In this document: positions 28,012 to 39,442 of the stretch, one piece after another
How the letters are laid out: each line of letters starts with the position of its first letter
Numbering within the stretch: position 1 is the first letter of the stretch
Source: Caldichromatium japonicum
GTDB taxonomy: Bacteria > Pseudomonadota > Gammaproteobacteria > Chromatiales > Chromatiaceae
DNA: 64,000 bases
Assembly (NCBI RefSeq): GCF_011290485.1
Contig: NZ_CP048029.1
Location: forward strand, 1,843,155-1,907,154
Reading direction: 5' to 3'
Notes under the pieces: model-generated
Told to the model about the DNA's origin: nothing
Seen by the model: the letters and a program-made list of their open reading frames with translations, nothing else
The model's database searches: none
Position numbers and translations under genes: made by a program

Positions 28012-31000
28012 CTATACGGTCTCAGGGGGTGAATCTGAGGCGGCGAGCAAGGTACGCGCCTGCTCGACCAGGACCAGGGCGCCCTCAAAGTCGAAATGGC
28101 TGATCTGTCTGGACAATGCGGCATGGATCTCGGGGAGCCGCTTGGCCAATGGGCCAGACTCATGCTGATACAGGGTTAACGCCTGGGCGTTGTCCTCGCA
28201 CAGCAGCTGAGCGAGCCGATCGAGCCAGGCCAGGATCTGATTGGGTGCTACAGACGAACGGGACTCACCGGCCTGAAGCAGGAGCAGGCGCGACTGTTCC
28301 ACCGCACCGCGCAATGCCTCCAAGTCCTCGCGGATCGAGGCGATCGTCGAGGCCAGGGCCTCAGGGTCGGCGAGACCTTCGGGGCGGCGCGTGACCTCCA
28401 ATGCCCGTGCCTGCTCGGCGATCCGCACCAGTCCCAAGGTGGCGGCGACCCCTTTGAGGCTATGGGCAATCCGGGCAAGGGATTCGCCGTCGCGTTTGAT
28501 TAGGGACTCATTGAGCTGCCTCGGATCATTGCCATGCGACTCGATGAAGCGTTCCAGGAGCATGAGATACCCTTCCGGGCTGCCACGTAAGCTGATCAGC
28601 CCCTGACGCAGATCGATACCCGGCAGGACGCGGATGGCAGCCAACAGATCTAGCCGCCGGTTCAATGGACGCGAGGTCTGGGCCAGCCCCCCCGCCCCCC
28701 TCTGCTTGACCTCCCGCCTAACCTCTGGCAATAGCGTTGGGGGTTCGGGCAGCCAGCGCAACAGGGCCTTGAAGAGGTCATGGGGCTCGACCGGCTTGGC
28801 CACGAAGTCGTTCATCCCTGCCTCCAGGCAGGTGCGGCGATCCTCGTCAAAGGCATTGGCAGTCAGCGCCAGGATCGGGCGGTCAGACCATTTGGGCAGG
28901 GTGCGGATGGTGCGGGTGGCCGAAAGCCCATCCATCACCGGCATCTGGACATCCATGAGGATCAGGTCATAGTCCTCGTGGGCAGCCATTTCGACGGCGA
29001 TCTGGCCGTTTTCGGCGGTAGCGACCTGGAGACCGAAGCTTTTCAGCAGCTCCAGGATCACATCGCGGTTGATCGGGTTGTCCTCGGCGAGCAACACCTT
29101 CCGCCCGAGACAACGGGCACGTATCTCGTCCTCGCTGACCTGCTGGGCCGCCTGATCGACATCCTCCTGCGGCTGACCCGGCTTAAGTTTAGCGGTAAAC
29201 CAAAAGGTGCTTCCCTCTCCCTCGCTGCTTATGACGCCGACCTCCCCCCCCATCAGATGTGCGAGTTGGGCGGTGATCGCCAGCCCAAGGCCGGTCCCTC
29301 CATAGCGCCGGGTGATCGAGGTGTCAGCCTGCTCGAAGGCTTGGAACAGCTTGGACTGTTTGTCTGCCGGGATGCCGATCCCGGTGTCCTCGACCTCGAA
29401 ACGAACCAGCAGATGTCCATCATCGAGCCGCTCTCGTAGATGCACACGGATGATGATGTAACCGCTCGGGGTAAACTTGAGGGCATTGCTGGCATAGTTG
29501 AGCAGGGCCTGGCGCAAACGGGTGACATCGCCGCTCACCCAATTGAGCTGGGGATCGAGCTCGATCCTGAGGTGTAACCCTTTGGCGCGCACTTCATCGA
29601 GCACCAAGGAGCTGACCTGATCGAGCAACATGGCGATCGAAAAGTTCTGCTCAGAGAGATTCAGCTTGCCCGCCTCGATCTTGGAGAGGTCGAGGATGTC
29701 ATTGATGACGTTCAATAGGTGACGGGCCGCGTCCTCGATCTTGTCGAGCCGGGCAAGCTGACTAGGGTTGCCCAGTTCGCGCTTGAGCAGATGGGTCAGT
29801 CCGAGGATGGCATTCATCGGGGTGCGGATCTCATGGCTCATATTGGCCAGAAAGGCGCTCTTAGCGCGCATGGCGATTTCAGCCAGCTCAGCGCGTCTTG
29901 CCAGCTCGGCCTCCATCTCGCGTTGCGGTCGGATATCGCGAGCGAAGCCCACGGTCCCCAAGACCTCGCCGCTATCGTCGATGATCGGCGCCTTAAAGAC
30001 CTCATAGAGGGCACAGGGGTTACTCTCACTTTCCATCTCGCGGGTGATCCTCTGGCGACTGGTGATGACCTCGGCGTCCTCTGCGAGATAATAGCCGGCG
30101 CGTCCAGGCCAGAGCTCTTTGTCGGTCAGGCCGATAATCTCTTGGGGCAGGCGTCCCTTGAGCTCGGCAAAAAGGCGGTTGACCGCAACAAACCGCCCCT
30201 CGCGATCCTTCATCCACACAGGGTACGGCAGGTTGTCAAGCAGGGCCTGCAGCGAACGCGTCTGGTGGCGCAGCTCGCGGGTGCGAGCCTCGACCAGTTC
30301 TTCGAGATGATGGCGATACTCCTCAAGCTCGCTGATGAGGCGTTTCTGTTCCGTGATATTGGACTTGACCGCCAGATAATGGGTGATCTTGCCATCGGCT
30401 TGACGGATCGGAGCGATGATCGCCAGCTCGCTATAGAAGGTCCCGTCCTTGCGTTTATTGATAAACTCACCCTGCCATACCTCCCCTGCCAAGAGGCATC
30501 CCCAGAGCCCATCATAGACCTCCGGGGGAGTGAGGCCCGATTGCAGGATCCTTGGGTTTTGCCCGATTACCTCGTCGCGCGTATAGCCTGTGTTCTTGAC
30601 GAATGACTCATTGACATACTCGATACAGGCATCGAGGTCGGTGATGACGATGCTCTCCGGGCTCTGTTCAACGGCAAGCGACAGCTTGATCAAGTCGAAT
30701 TCGATGCGCTTGTTTTCGGTGATATCGCGAAACACCCCGCGCCGTCCCAGATAATGCCCCTCGGTGCTCAAGACCGGATTACAGAGGTGCTCGAGCCAGT
30801 ACTCGCGCCCATCGCGGCTGATCAGACGCAGCTGTAGAGAGACAGGGTCGAGATGATAAGCAGAGATACTCTTGATCTCCTGCAAGTGCTGCTCCCAGAG
30901 CCGACGATCGGCGGGATGGATGAGTTGGCTGACCAGACCTGGATCGGCGATGAAGTCCTGGGCCGAATAACCGGTTATCCCAAGACAGGCCGGCGAAACG

Positions 31001-32139
31001 TAGCGATAGCGGCCATCGGGCCCCATCCAATATTCCCAGTCGCAGCTGTATTCGGCGAGGACCCGATAATGCTCGCGGCTTTCGAGCAGCAATTGGGTAG
31101 TGCGCTGGCGCTCCAGATAGACCGCGATATGGACAGCGATGGCCTCAAGTAGGGACCTTTCCTCGTCGAGGAAGGGGCCCTCGCCGATCCCAGGCGGTGG
31201 CGCCTGGCGATAGGCCACTTCAAGCCTCCCCAGCTGGGTCTCCTCGGTGGGGATCGGGGCTGACGACACCCAGTCGGTTGGCATAAAGCCGGGGGTCTGA
31301 AACACCTGTTCGCCGATCTCGAGACGGGCCTCGGCCAGATCAGGGAACTGGAAGGCCGGCGGCAGGTATTCGATGACCCGTTGGATGACCTCCTCCATCG
31401 GGGCCTCAGTGTGGCTGATCTCGCGCACCACTGCATAAAGCCCCTGCATCTCCTTGAGACGCTCATTAAGCTCGGCCTCGCGATGCCGGAGGCGTTCAGT
31501 GGTCGTTTGGATCTCCTCGCGTTGGCGGACCGCCTCGGTGCGATCGATGACTGCGCACACATAGCAGGTCTCCCCGGCTTCCAGGATCGGGAGGCGCGCA
31601 ATATGGAGATCGGCGATAAACAGCCCACCCTCGCCGTTGCGAAAACGCAGCTCCTCGACAGCCAGACCAGCGGCGGCGGCAGCAGGCAACTCGTCCTTCC
31701 ACAGCCGGGCCAGTCGGTTGTGATCGGTCTCACCGAGCAGACGCATGAAATGATGCTGGTGGAGATGGCGGGACTTCAGCTTAAAAAGGGTCTGCGCCGC
31801 CAGGTTGCCCTCCTGGATCAGACCGTGGCGATCGACCACCAGCGCGGCGATCGGCAAGGCATTAAACAGGGTCGAGAAGCGATCAAGGGCTGCCTGGGTT
31901 TGACGTTGGCTGCGCAGGAGTTCCTCGTTTTGGATCTGCAGCTCTGCCTGATAGATCCTCAGGCTCTCGATGACGGCCGCCAGCTCGACATTGGCCCCCT
32001 GTACGAGCTCATCGGCGAGCTCAAAGCGCCCCTGATGCAGAGCCTCCAGGGCCCGGCTGCGGATATCATTGATCGAGGGGGCAGAGGAGGACGGGGAGGA
32101 GGGAGCAGCCTCGCCGGTCTTATCAGACTGGTCGTCCAT
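28012..32139 (-). CDS. Hybrid sensor histidine kinase with multiple PAS, receiver and Hpt domains
   Basis: A 1375-residue soluble phosphorelay protein. In order: a PAS domain (about 70-190), a coiled coil, a GAF-like region (230-350), three more PAS domains (about 355-470, 480-600 and 630-750), the H-box [11 protein letters not shown] (His about 768), an ATPase domain with [11 protein letters not shown], a receiver domain ([11 protein letters not shown], with Asp in [13 protein letters not shown] about 1060) and an Hpt domain ([13 protein letters not shown], about 1225). All phospho-acceptor residues are present, so the relay looks functional. No membrane segment is seen. It is divergent from a decayed paralog, with an IS5-like element in between. 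Confidence 0.9.
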   Translation of the reverse strand: MDDQSDKTGEAAPSSPSSSAPSINDIRSRALEALHQGRFELADELVQGANVELAAVIESLRIYQAELQIQNEELLRSQRQTQAALDRFSTLFNALPIAALVVDRHGLIQEGNLAAQTLFKLKSRHLHQHHFMRLLGETDHNRLARLWKDELPAAAAAGLAVEELRFRNGEGGLFIADLHIARLPILEAGETCYVCAVIDRTEAVRQREEIQTTTERLRHREAELNERLKEMQGLYAVVREISHTEAPMEEVIQRVIEYLPPAFQFPDLAEARLEIGEQVFQTPGFMPTDWVSSAPIPTEETQLGRLEVAYRQAPPPGIGEGPFLDEERSLLEAIAVHIAVYLERQRTTQLLLESREHYRVLAEYSCDWEYWMGPDGRYRYVSPACLGITGYSAQDFIADPGLVSQLIHPADRRLWEQHLQEIKSISAYHLDPVSLQLRLISRDGREYWLEHLCNPVLSTEGHYLGRRGVFRDITENKRIEFDLIKLSLAVEQSPESIVITDLDACIEYVNESFVKNTGYTRDEVIGQNPRILQSGLTPPEVYDGLWGCLLAGEVWQGEFINKRKDGTFYSELAIIAPIRQADGKITHYLAVKSNITEQKRLISELEEYRHHLEELVEARTRELRHQTRSLQALLDNLPYPVWMKDREGRFVAVNRLFAELKGRLPQEIIGLTDKELWPGRAGYYLAEDAEVITSRQRITREMESESNPCALYEVFKAPIIDDSGEVLGTVGFARDIRPQREMEAELARRAELAEIAMRAKSAFLANMSHEIRTPMNAILGLTHLLKRELGNPSQLARLDKIEDAARHLLNVINDILDLSKIEAGKLNLSEQNFSIAMLLDQVSSLVLDEVRAKGLHLRIELDPQLNWVSGDVTRLRQALLNYASNALKFTPSGYIIIRVHLRERLDDGHLLVRFEVEDTGIGIPADKQSKLFQAFEQADTSITRRYGGTGLGLAITAQLAHLMGGEVGVISSEGEGSTFWFTAKLKPGQPQEDVDQAAQQVSEDEIRARCLGRKVLLAEDNPINRDVILELLKSFGLQVATAENGQIAVEMAAHEDYDLILMDVQMPVMDGLSATRTIRTLPKWSDRPILALTANAFDEDRRTCLEAGMNDFVAKPVEPHDLFKALLRWLPEPPTLLPEVRREVKQRGAGGLAQTSRPLNRRLDLLAAIRVLPGIDLRQGLISLRGSPEGYLMLLERFIESHGNDPRQLNESLIKRDGESLARIAHSLKGVAATLGLVRIAEQARALEVTRRPEGLADPEALASTIASIREDLEALRGAVEQSRLLLLQAGESRSSVAPNQILAWLDRLAQLLCEDNAQALTLYQHESGPLAKRLPEIHAALSRQISHFDFEGALVLVEQARTLLAASDSPPETV

Positions 32140-32209
32140 ATTGCTAGTCGAGAAATCCTAAATTGAGAAAGCTTGGTCTGGGGTCCTTGCACTAAGACTA
32201 TAGCCCATT

Positions 32210-33430
32210 GGGCACCTCGAAAAACCTTGATCAGCCCTTTGCCGGAATAAACTTGCCGTCACCTGAATTCCAGCCGACCTGACCGCCATGAAGAAGTGCC
32301 GCGCCATCAAGACGGACCTGTTTGCAGACTGCCAACAGCGGGAGAAGATCGACAAGTTGGGCGATCCATTGGTTGAGATAGAAGGCGCCATCGACTTGGA
32401 AGCCTTGGCGTTGGAAGTTGACCGCATGGCCCCGCGCTCGGTGAGTCTGCAAGGTGGCCGGCCACCGTTCCCCGCTGAAACCATGGTGCGCATTCTGGTC
32501 TTGAAACGCCTGTACAACCTGTCTGACGAGCAGATGGAGTATCAATTGCTGGACCGCATGAGCTACAAGCGCTTCTGTGGTCTGGCCCAAGCCGCCAACA
32601 TTCCTGACCGGACGACTGTGTGGGTGTTTGAGAACCGGATCGGCGAAGCCGGCGCCAAAGCCATCTTCGATGGCCTCAGCGCGCAACTGCTCAAGAAGGG
32701 TTTGATCGCCCGGGGTGGGCAGATCATCGACGCCACGCGGGTAGCGCGCCCCGGCAGCACTTCACCAAGGACGCCAAGGAACCGCTGAACGAAGACGCCA
32801 TGCCCGCGGATTGGAAGCCGGTCAAGCGGCGCCAGAAGCATGGCAAGAGCCACTATGGCTACAAGCTCACGGTGAACGTCGACAAGAGGTACAAATTCAT
32901 CCGCAAGATCGTCACCGACACCACCAGCACCCACGACAGCCAGCACTTTGAGGCGGTCATGGACCCGGCCAACACCAGCCGGGAGGTCTTTGCCGACCGA
33001 GGCTATCCGTGCGAGGAACGAGAAGCCTGGCTGAAAGCGAACGGCTATCGGAACAAGCCGCTGTCTGAAGCGCAGCAGCGGCGCAACCATGGCATTGCGA
33101 AGACACGAGCCTGTGTTGAACATGTGTTTGCGGCCATTGCGCAGATGGGCGGCAAACTGATCCGCACCATTGGTCAAGCGCGTGCCAACTTTGCGATGAC
33201 GATGATGGCGGCCTGCTACAATCTGAAGCGACTGGCGTTCTTCCAGCGAGTGGGCATCGTGCCCGCATAACGCCCAACATGGGCCGAATGGCCACCGCCC
33301 ACTTCGGGGTAAAAACCGGGCAACGCTGCTTGAAAAAGCAGCGATTTGTTGAGGAAGTTGAGCCGGATTCAGTCAGTGGCATCGCGCTTTGACCGGGTCC
33401 CATCAAAATAGTGGGTTATTCGAGGTGCCC
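32210..33430 (+). mobile_element. IS5-family element (frameshifted)
   Basis: Terminal inverted repeats lie at the edges: GGGCACCTCGAAAAACC begins at 32210, and GGGTTATTCGAGGTGCCC ends at 33430 (one mismatch over 17 bases). The inner region holds one transposase split by a frameshift. Flanking CATT and TATT might be a decayed 4-base target duplication. It sits between two divergent hybrid kinase genes. Confidence 0.85.
32288..33270 (+). pseudogene. IS5-family transposase, one frameshift
   Basis: The first frame runs from the ATG at 32288 (MKKCRAIKTDLF) through the first catalytic Asp in GGQIIDATRV. It then shifts at about 32745-32760, in a CGCCCCGG stretch, where the expected sequence (RQHFTKDAKEPLNEDAMPADW) continues in another frame. 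The second part holds the Asp in FADRGY and the Glu in RACVEHVFAAI, so the full DDE set is present across the break. One base restored would give about 327 residues. Confidence 0.85.
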
Positions 33431-33667
33431 TATTAAAATATGATCTATATAAAATTAAGGGGTCTATCTGCCAGGCCGATCCCCTTGTGCGGATCCGTCA
33501 GGGTCGTAAAAGTTCTGTAACACTGCTGCACGACAAGGCCTCAGGGCCCGGCCTAGAGAGGCGGGTGATCATCTTGTAGGACAGGATCTCAAGTCAAGCC
33601 TGGCGCCCGTGCCAGCCGCCTGCTTTGTCAAGGATTTAGTGCTTTTGCCGTCTGCCGAGCCCATCAG

Positions 33668-36600
33668 ATGTCCACGCCCCCCAGACCCCGCCAGCGCTGC
33701 GCTCACCCGCGATCCTGGTCCTCGTCTATGCCGCGCTGGCTGGGCTGTGGATCCTGGCCTCGGACCTGATCCTCGAGCAGCTGTTCAAGGACCCTATTGA
33801 GCTGGCCATCGCCAGCCTGATCAAAGGACTGGGCTTTGTGGCCGTCACTGCCGTCTTGCTCTATCTCCTGCTGCGCACTCAGGAGAGAGGAAGGGCCTCT
33901 TCGGATACCGGGGTGGCCCAGCACCCTGTTCGCCGCTGGTTGCCGTTTCTGGTCCTCTTTCCTGTCATCCTGGCCTTAACCGCGAGCGCCGCCCTCCATA
34001 CCTATGGCTACGAGCGCGATCTGCAGGTGACCAATCTCTTGGCGGCAGTCAGCATCAGACAGAGAGAGCTCGAGGGCTGGCTATGGGAGCGCCAGAAGGA
34101 CGCCAGACTCATTCATACCAGCAGTTATCTTGGCGAGGCCTATCGGTCTTGGCGCCAAGGCGATGCCGAGGCGGGCAGACGGCTGCAGGAATGGCTGAGC
34201 CAATTTATCAGCCCCCACGGCTTTCATGCCATCAGCCTGATCGATCCCCAGGGCCAGACCCTCTGGGCAAGTCCCGAGGCGCCGCCTAGGTTGATCCGGT
34301 ACGTCAGCAGTCATGCAGCCTTGGCGGGCATCGAGGGACGGGTATATCGGATCGGTCCCTATCTGGGACTGCGCGTGACACCGTAGATCGATCTGCTCAG
34401 CCCGCTTGCCCTCCCCGAGGGCGCGCCCGTGGTCGTCTTGCATGCCGATCCCACCCCTTGGCTAGAGGATGAGACCGCAAGCCCTTGGACTGCCAAGAGC
34501 GGCGAGGTCCTGTTGATCGGGGGCGAAGGCCAGCGACTCATGGTCCTCGGCCAGCGGCCCTCCTTGCACACCCAGCCTGTCTGTCGGTATCTCTCGTTGA
34601 CCGACCCCGACTCGCTGGCCCATTGGCTTCAGTCAGCGATCACCAGCCCTGGCCAAATCGTCGAGGGTCGCGATGATCGCGAGCAAAGGGTGCTGGGGAT
34701 CGCCCTACCGGTCGCCGAGACCGACTGGTTTTTGCTGGCCAAGATGGATCATGCCGAACTCATGGCCGGTTTTAGCCAGCGCGCGGTCTGGATCTTCAGC
34801 GGCGGTGGCCTGCTCTTGGTATTGGCCATCACCGTGTTCTCGGCATGGCAACAGCACCAGGTGCTCCTGACCGAGCGGCAACTGGCTGAGGAACGCGAGG
34901 CCTCTCGTCGGCATCTTGAGGAACTGGTCGAGGCGCGCACCCAGGCGCTCCATCATCAAAGTCAGGCACTGCGCGCCCTCATCGATAACCTGCCGCACCC
35001 TGTCTGGATGAAGGATCGCGAGGGACGGTTTCTGGCGGTCAATCGCACCTTCGCCTCTTCCATTGGCCAGACGCCCAAGGCCTTGATCGGTAAGACCGCC
35101 TGGGACCTGTGGCCCGCGAGGGTCGCGGTGCGTTATCAGGACAGCGATGAATGGGTCATCCGCAACCATCAGCCGCTCTTCCTCGAGGAAAGGTTGGGCG
35201 ATGATCCTGATGCGGTGTTCGAGGTCTTCAAGGCACCGATCATCAATGCCCAGGGCGAGATCATCGGGACGGTCGGCTTTGCCCGCGACATCCGGCCCGA
35301 GCGCGCCATTCAGGAGGAGCTGGCAAGACGCGCTGAGCTGGCCGAAAGCGCCATGCGCGCCAAGAGCGCCTTCCTGGCCAACATGAGCTATGAGATCCGC
35401 ACCCCGATGAACGCCATCCTCGGCCTGACCCATCTGCTCAAGGACGATAGGCAGCTCACGGAGGACCAGCTAGATAAGCTCGACAAGATCCAAACCGCCT
35501 CCCAACACCTGCTGATCATCCTGGACGACATCCTGGATCTGGCCAAGATCGAGTCCGGCAAACTGCAGCTGGCCGAGGATAACTTCGCTGTGGTCCCTCT
35601 GCTCGAGAAGGTATGCGCGCTCGTGGCGGATGCAGCCCGGGCCAAGGGGCTCAGTTTGACAGTGGACAACCAAGGTGTCCCTGACTGGCTGCGCGGCGAT
35701 GCAGCGCGCATCCGTCAGATCCTGCTGAACTATCTCAGCAATGCCGTAAAGTTCACCGACCAGGGGTCGATCGTCTTACGTGCCCGGGTCTTGGATGAGG
35801 ACAATACCAGCGTCTTAGTGTGTTTCGAGGTCGAGGATACCGGTATCGGTATCCCGCCGGATCAACTCCCAGAGCTCTTTCAACCATTTACCCAGCTCGA
35901 CAATTCATTGAGCCGCTGTTTCGGTGGAACCGGCCTGGGGCTGACGATCAATCTCCAGCTCGCCAACCTGATGGGCGGGATGGTCGGTGCCGAGAGCCAG
36001 CCCGACATCGGCAGCATCTTCTGGTTTCAGGCGCGTTTCGAGCGCGGACGCTCGCAGCAAGATCCCCCAGCCGCCTTGCTGACCGAGGAACAATTGCGCC
36101 AGCAGTATAGCGGACATCGTCTGCTCCTCGTGGAGGACGATGCCGTCAATCGCGAGGTGATTGCTGAGCTCCTGCGCCGCGGCGGGATAGCGGTCGATCA
36201 GGCGGTCGATGGAGGCCAGGCCATCGAATTGGTCAAGGAATCTCACTATGATGTGATTCTGATGGATATACAGATGCGGGTGATGGATGGTCTAGAGGCA
36301 ACCCGGTGCATCCGCGCCCTGCCCAATGGCGCCAACATCCCGATCTTGGCATTGACGGCGAATAGCTTCGATGAGGATCGCGCCCAATATCAGGCGGCAG
36401 GGCTGAATGACTGCATCGCCAAACCTGTTTCGGCCGAGCGCCTGCTCGAGACGATCGCGCGCTGGTTGCCCCTAAGACCAGCCGAGGCCGAGATGCCCAC
36501 TCTGCCTCAGCCGCCCACTGCCGCTCTAGACGCAGACCCGGATCTAGCCAGACTGCGCAGCGTGCCAGGTCTCGACTGTGCCCAAGGGCTGTCCGCAGTA

Positions 36601-37158
36601 GCAGGTCAGGCTGGGCGGTATCTCGAGCTGCTGCAGCGTTTCGCGCAGACCCATCTGCAAGATCTCCAACGGATACGCACTGCCTTGGAGACAGGGGACC
36701 ACGAAGGTATTAAAGCCCTGGTCCATACCCTCAAGGGTGTGGCAGCAAACCTCGGGGCGACGGCGGTCGCAGAGGCAGCGGCAGCAGTCAATGCCCTGTT
36801 GCGATCCGCGCCTGAGATCTCGGTCGAAAAGCTTTATGCAGCGATCGACCGCCTCGAGCAGACCTTTGCGTCGCTCACTCAGGTCCTGTCCGGACGTGAT
36901 TCCACCTCTGTCCCGCCGCTCCACTCAGGGCAATCATCTGTGACCGAACAAGCAAAGGCGCTATGCGATAACCTGATCGAGCTGTTGCGCTTTAATGATA
37001 CCCGCGCGCTTGCGCTCGCCCGTCAACAACGTGCGCTGCTCATCCTCATCCTTGGTGAGTCCCATGCCCCATTTGAACGCCATCTGGGGGCGTTTGAGTT
37101 CGAGGAAGCCCTCGAGCTGTTGGAAAACGCGCGCTTAGAACAGGGCATACCGAGCTGA
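33668..37158 (+). pseudogene. Decayed hybrid histidine kinase, paralog of the left-hand kinase
   Basis: Layout: membrane segments (VYAALAGLWILA, then LVLFPVILALTASAA), a periplasmic sensor region, a third membrane segment, a PAS domain, histidine-kinase and ATPase domains (DTGIGIPPDQ), a receiver (LLLVEDDAVNRE, LILMDIQM-type) and an Hpt domain (VHTLKGVAANLG). Three lesions are visible. The only good start, ATG 33668, is out of frame with the rest unless one base of a six-C run (33677-33682) is removed. An in-frame TAG lies at 34384-34386. The phospho-acceptor position in NMSYEIRTPMN is Tyr (TAT, 35389-35391) where the paralog has His. The PAS-to-Hpt region strongly resembles the product at 28012-32139. 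Confidence 0.85.
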
Positions 37159-37423
37159 AGAACTTTCAAGGCCGCCCCTGCTCGCGCTTGGGCAGCCGGA
37201 CCAGCATAGCGCTGCCCCTCAGGGGGAGGCCTTGCCTGCGGCGCGATCAGGAGGCAGCCACTCCTGTAGGGCGCCGCGCACCATGAGGTCACTGCACCTG
37301 CGCGCTATGATACAACCACCCGGGATGCGCCACGTATGACGACTGCATGAACAAGCGTATCGGCCACAGCGCGTGGCCGCGCACTCAATACATTCAGAGA
37401 GGGAGAGCGAGATGGGATGAATA

Positions 37424-37442
37424 CCGTGCCCTCAGGGCACGG
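37424..37442. terminator. Hairpin downstream of the sulfur-globule-like gene
   Basis: A perfect 8-bp stem, CCGTGCCC and GGGCACGG around TCA, lies 18 bases past the stop of the minus-strand gene at 37461. No clear T tract is present, so it may slow or protect the transcript end and not terminate strictly. The rest of 37159-37460 holds nothing recognised. Confidence 0.45.
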
Positions 37443-37460
37443 GCACGGTAAGGTGAGCGG

Positions 37461-37796
37461 CTATTTCTCAGATTTCTGGGCCGATTGGGCAGGGGCAGCA
37501 ACCGTTGGTGCCACTACAACGGGCGCGGCCCCTGGATAGCCCCAGTACCCTGGATAGCCCCAGTACCCTGGATAGCCCCAGTACCCTGGATAGCCCCAGT
37601 ACCCTGGATAGCCCCAGTACCCTGGATAGCCCCAGTACCCTGGGCCCCACCAGTCCCAACCAGGGCCCCACCAGCCGCCGAGCATGGCGCTCATCATGCC
37701 GGCCATCACGCCGAAGAAGGCGTGGGCGGGCAGGGTGGTCAAGGATGCAGAACAAGCAATGATTGCGGCCAGCGCAATGCGTCTGACTGTTGTCAT
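37461..37796 (-). CDS. Secreted Gly/Tyr/Trp repeat protein, candidate sulfur-globule protein
   Basis: An 111-residue protein with a clear signal peptide (cleavage after LPAHA). Its mature part is rich in Gly, Trp, Tyr and Pro and contains six perfect GYWGYP hexapeptides after WWGPGWDWWGP, then a short Ala/Val/Pro tail ending in KSEK. Sulfur-globule envelope proteins of purple sulfur bacteria are small, exported, repetitive and Gly/Tyr-rich, and Sox-dependent sulfur storage is expected here, so this is the best guess. It is an inference from composition, not homology. The ribosome-binding site AGGAGG is well placed before the ATG. No cysteines are seen in the mature part. Confidence 0.65.
   Translation of the reverse strand: MTTVRRIALAAIIACSASLTTLPAHAFFGVMAGMMSAMLGGWWGPGWDWWGPGYWGYPGYWGYPGYWGYPGYWGYPGYWGYPGYWGYPGAAPVVVAPTVAAPAQSAQKSEK
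37531..37638. repeat. 18-bp tandem repeat, six perfect copies
   Basis: Six identical 18-base units (CCTGGATAGCCCCAGTAC) encode the GYWGYP repeats on the minus strand. Perfect DNA identity, including third positions, points to recent expansion or gene-conversion upkeep. Confidence 0.97.
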
Positions 37797-38059
37797 GACA
37801 TGCCTCCTCTGTTCATCTCACGACCCTTGAGTACACGGACGCAGACACCGATGGAACTGCGTCCATCGCTGTCAGAAGTATAAGCAATTGATCGAATAGC
37901 GATGCTCCGAAACTCTGGAGTCAGCTACCCAATCGATGACTTTATTGATTTATATCAATTAGATACGCCATCCCCTGCCCTTCCCTACCTGCGGACGCTA
38001 GATCATCCGCCACGGCCCAGGCAAGTGCCTGAGCAAGCAAAGGATCATGCAAGGTCTGC

Positions 38060-39151
38060 CTAACCTTGTTCCAACAACCGGCGCAGATCGATGATGGCGG
38101 CATTGGCGCGCGAGATATAGGAAGCCAATACCAGGGAGTGGTTGGCCATCATGCCAAAGCCCTCGCCATTGAGGATCAGGGGGCTGCGGATCGGCGCTTG
38201 GGTATGTTCGAGCTTGCGGATGATCTGTTCCATGGTGACCTGGGCGTTGCGGGTCCTGAGGACATGCTCAAAGTCGATCGACATCGCCTCTAGGGTATGG
38301 ATCAGGGCCCAGGTATAGCCGCGGGCCTCGAAAAAGACGTCGTCGATCTTGAGCCAAGGTGTGCGTGTATACTGCGACTGGCCGGCTGCACCGCCAGCAG
38401 GCTGGAGGCCCCCCCCGCCGATCAGGTCATCATCCCGCGCATCCTCACCCACGGCATAGGAGAGCCGCTGGGCCAGATTGCCGAGGCGTTTTTCGACCAC
38501 CTGGAGATAGGCGCGCAGGTTATCGGCACGGGCAAAGAACTGGGCATCGCGCCGGGTCAGGCGGTTGAGATAACGTTCAAGCGCGGCAATGCCTTTGCGA
38601 TATTCCGACTCGGTCGAGGGCAACATCCAGGATTCAGAGTTGTAATTGAACTGCGGCTGAGCGATCTGCAGATCCCGGTCCTCGAGCGATTGCGACTGGG
38701 CGCGGCTCAGCTCATTGCGCATGGCGTTGGTCAGATCGCGCAGCTCAGTCAGTGCCCCAAATTCCCAATTTGGGATGTTATCGAGATAGACGCCGGGCGG
38801 GAAGATGTCGTTGCTCAGATAGCCACCGGGCTTATCGAGTAGGGTCTTGCCGATGCGGATGGCGGTCGCCGTGGCATAGGTACCGGTGACCAATTTATTT
38901 TCATCGCCGCCGACCATCGCCAAGGCATTGGCCCGGACATCGAAGAGCGCCGGAGAGCGCGACCAGACGACCCCCAGGATCACCACGATCAAAGCATAGG
39001 TGATGAGGAATAGGCCGGCGGTCCATAGCCAACCCTTCTCGCGCCATACCTTGGGGTGATAGAGCGACACGGTCTTGATGAACCAGATGCGGATCGCTGG
39101 CAGGATGTCGAAACGTTTTAAAGAAGCTCGCAGGGATGATCTGATATCCAT
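38060..39151 (-). CDS. DUF2333-family membrane-anchored protein
   Basis: A 363-residue protein with one N-terminal membrane segment (LFLITYALIVVILGVVW, about residues 45-65) and a large mostly helical soluble part (SESWMLPSTESEYRKG, RRDAQFFARADNLR, KIDDVFFEARGYTWAL). This matches DUF2333 proteins found in gammaproteobacteria, including many phototrophic and sulfur-oxidising ones. Function unknown. It stands alone between the two repeat-protein genes. Confidence 0.8.
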   Translation of the reverse strand: MDIRSSLRASLKRFDILPAIRIWFIKTVSLYHPKVWREKGWLWTAGLFLITYALIVVILGVVWSRSPALFDVRANALAMVGGDENKLVTGTYATATAIRIGKTLLDKPGGYLSNDIFPPGVYLDNIPNWEFGALTELRDLTNAMRNELSRAQSQSLEDRDLQIAQPQFNYNSESWMLPSTESEYRKGIAALERYLNRLTRRDAQFFARADNLRAYLQVVEKRLGNLAQRLSYAVGEDARDDDLIGGGGLQPAGGAAGQSQYTRTPWLKIDDVFFEARGYTWALIHTLEAMSIDFEHVLRTRNAQVTMEQIIRKLEHTQAPIRSPLILNGEGFGMMANHSLVLASYISRANAAIIDLRRLLEQG

Positions 39152-39442
39152 TTTGATTCTCTGATCAAGGGTGATTTACGGGTTGGATTATGGCATACCT
39201 CCTTAACCTGGCTTGCAATAAGCCGCTCAACAATTGGTCCCGCTGGCGCGGTCAAGGCGGGGTTGGCACCTTGTTGCAGCTGGGCCGGGCACAGCCAGAT
39301 CAATCCGCTTCGGGATTCTAATGATCATGCAATGATACCGAGGATCAAACAGCCCGTGATCCAAGTCAATGTATCCCAGCTCGAGATTGGTGGATACTGA
39401 CATGGTAAGCATTGCGTCCCACGTTGGCAGAGTACAGTTTCT

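Noticed and set aside
32288-33270. Programmed frameshifting to make the IS5 transposase
   Set aside because: No slippery A or T run is present at the shift near 32750, and the split falls within the catalytic core, which suggests an ordinary mutation.
37531-37638. Possible CRISPR-like repeat array
   Set aside because: The units are contiguous with no spacers and encode a protein repeat; the same holds for 40114-40347 and 9854-9905.
37485-37883. Plus-strand repeat protein opposite the sulfur-globule-like gene
   Set aside because: An 18-base repeat keeps all frames open. The minus frame has the signal peptide and AGGAGG; the plus frame does not.
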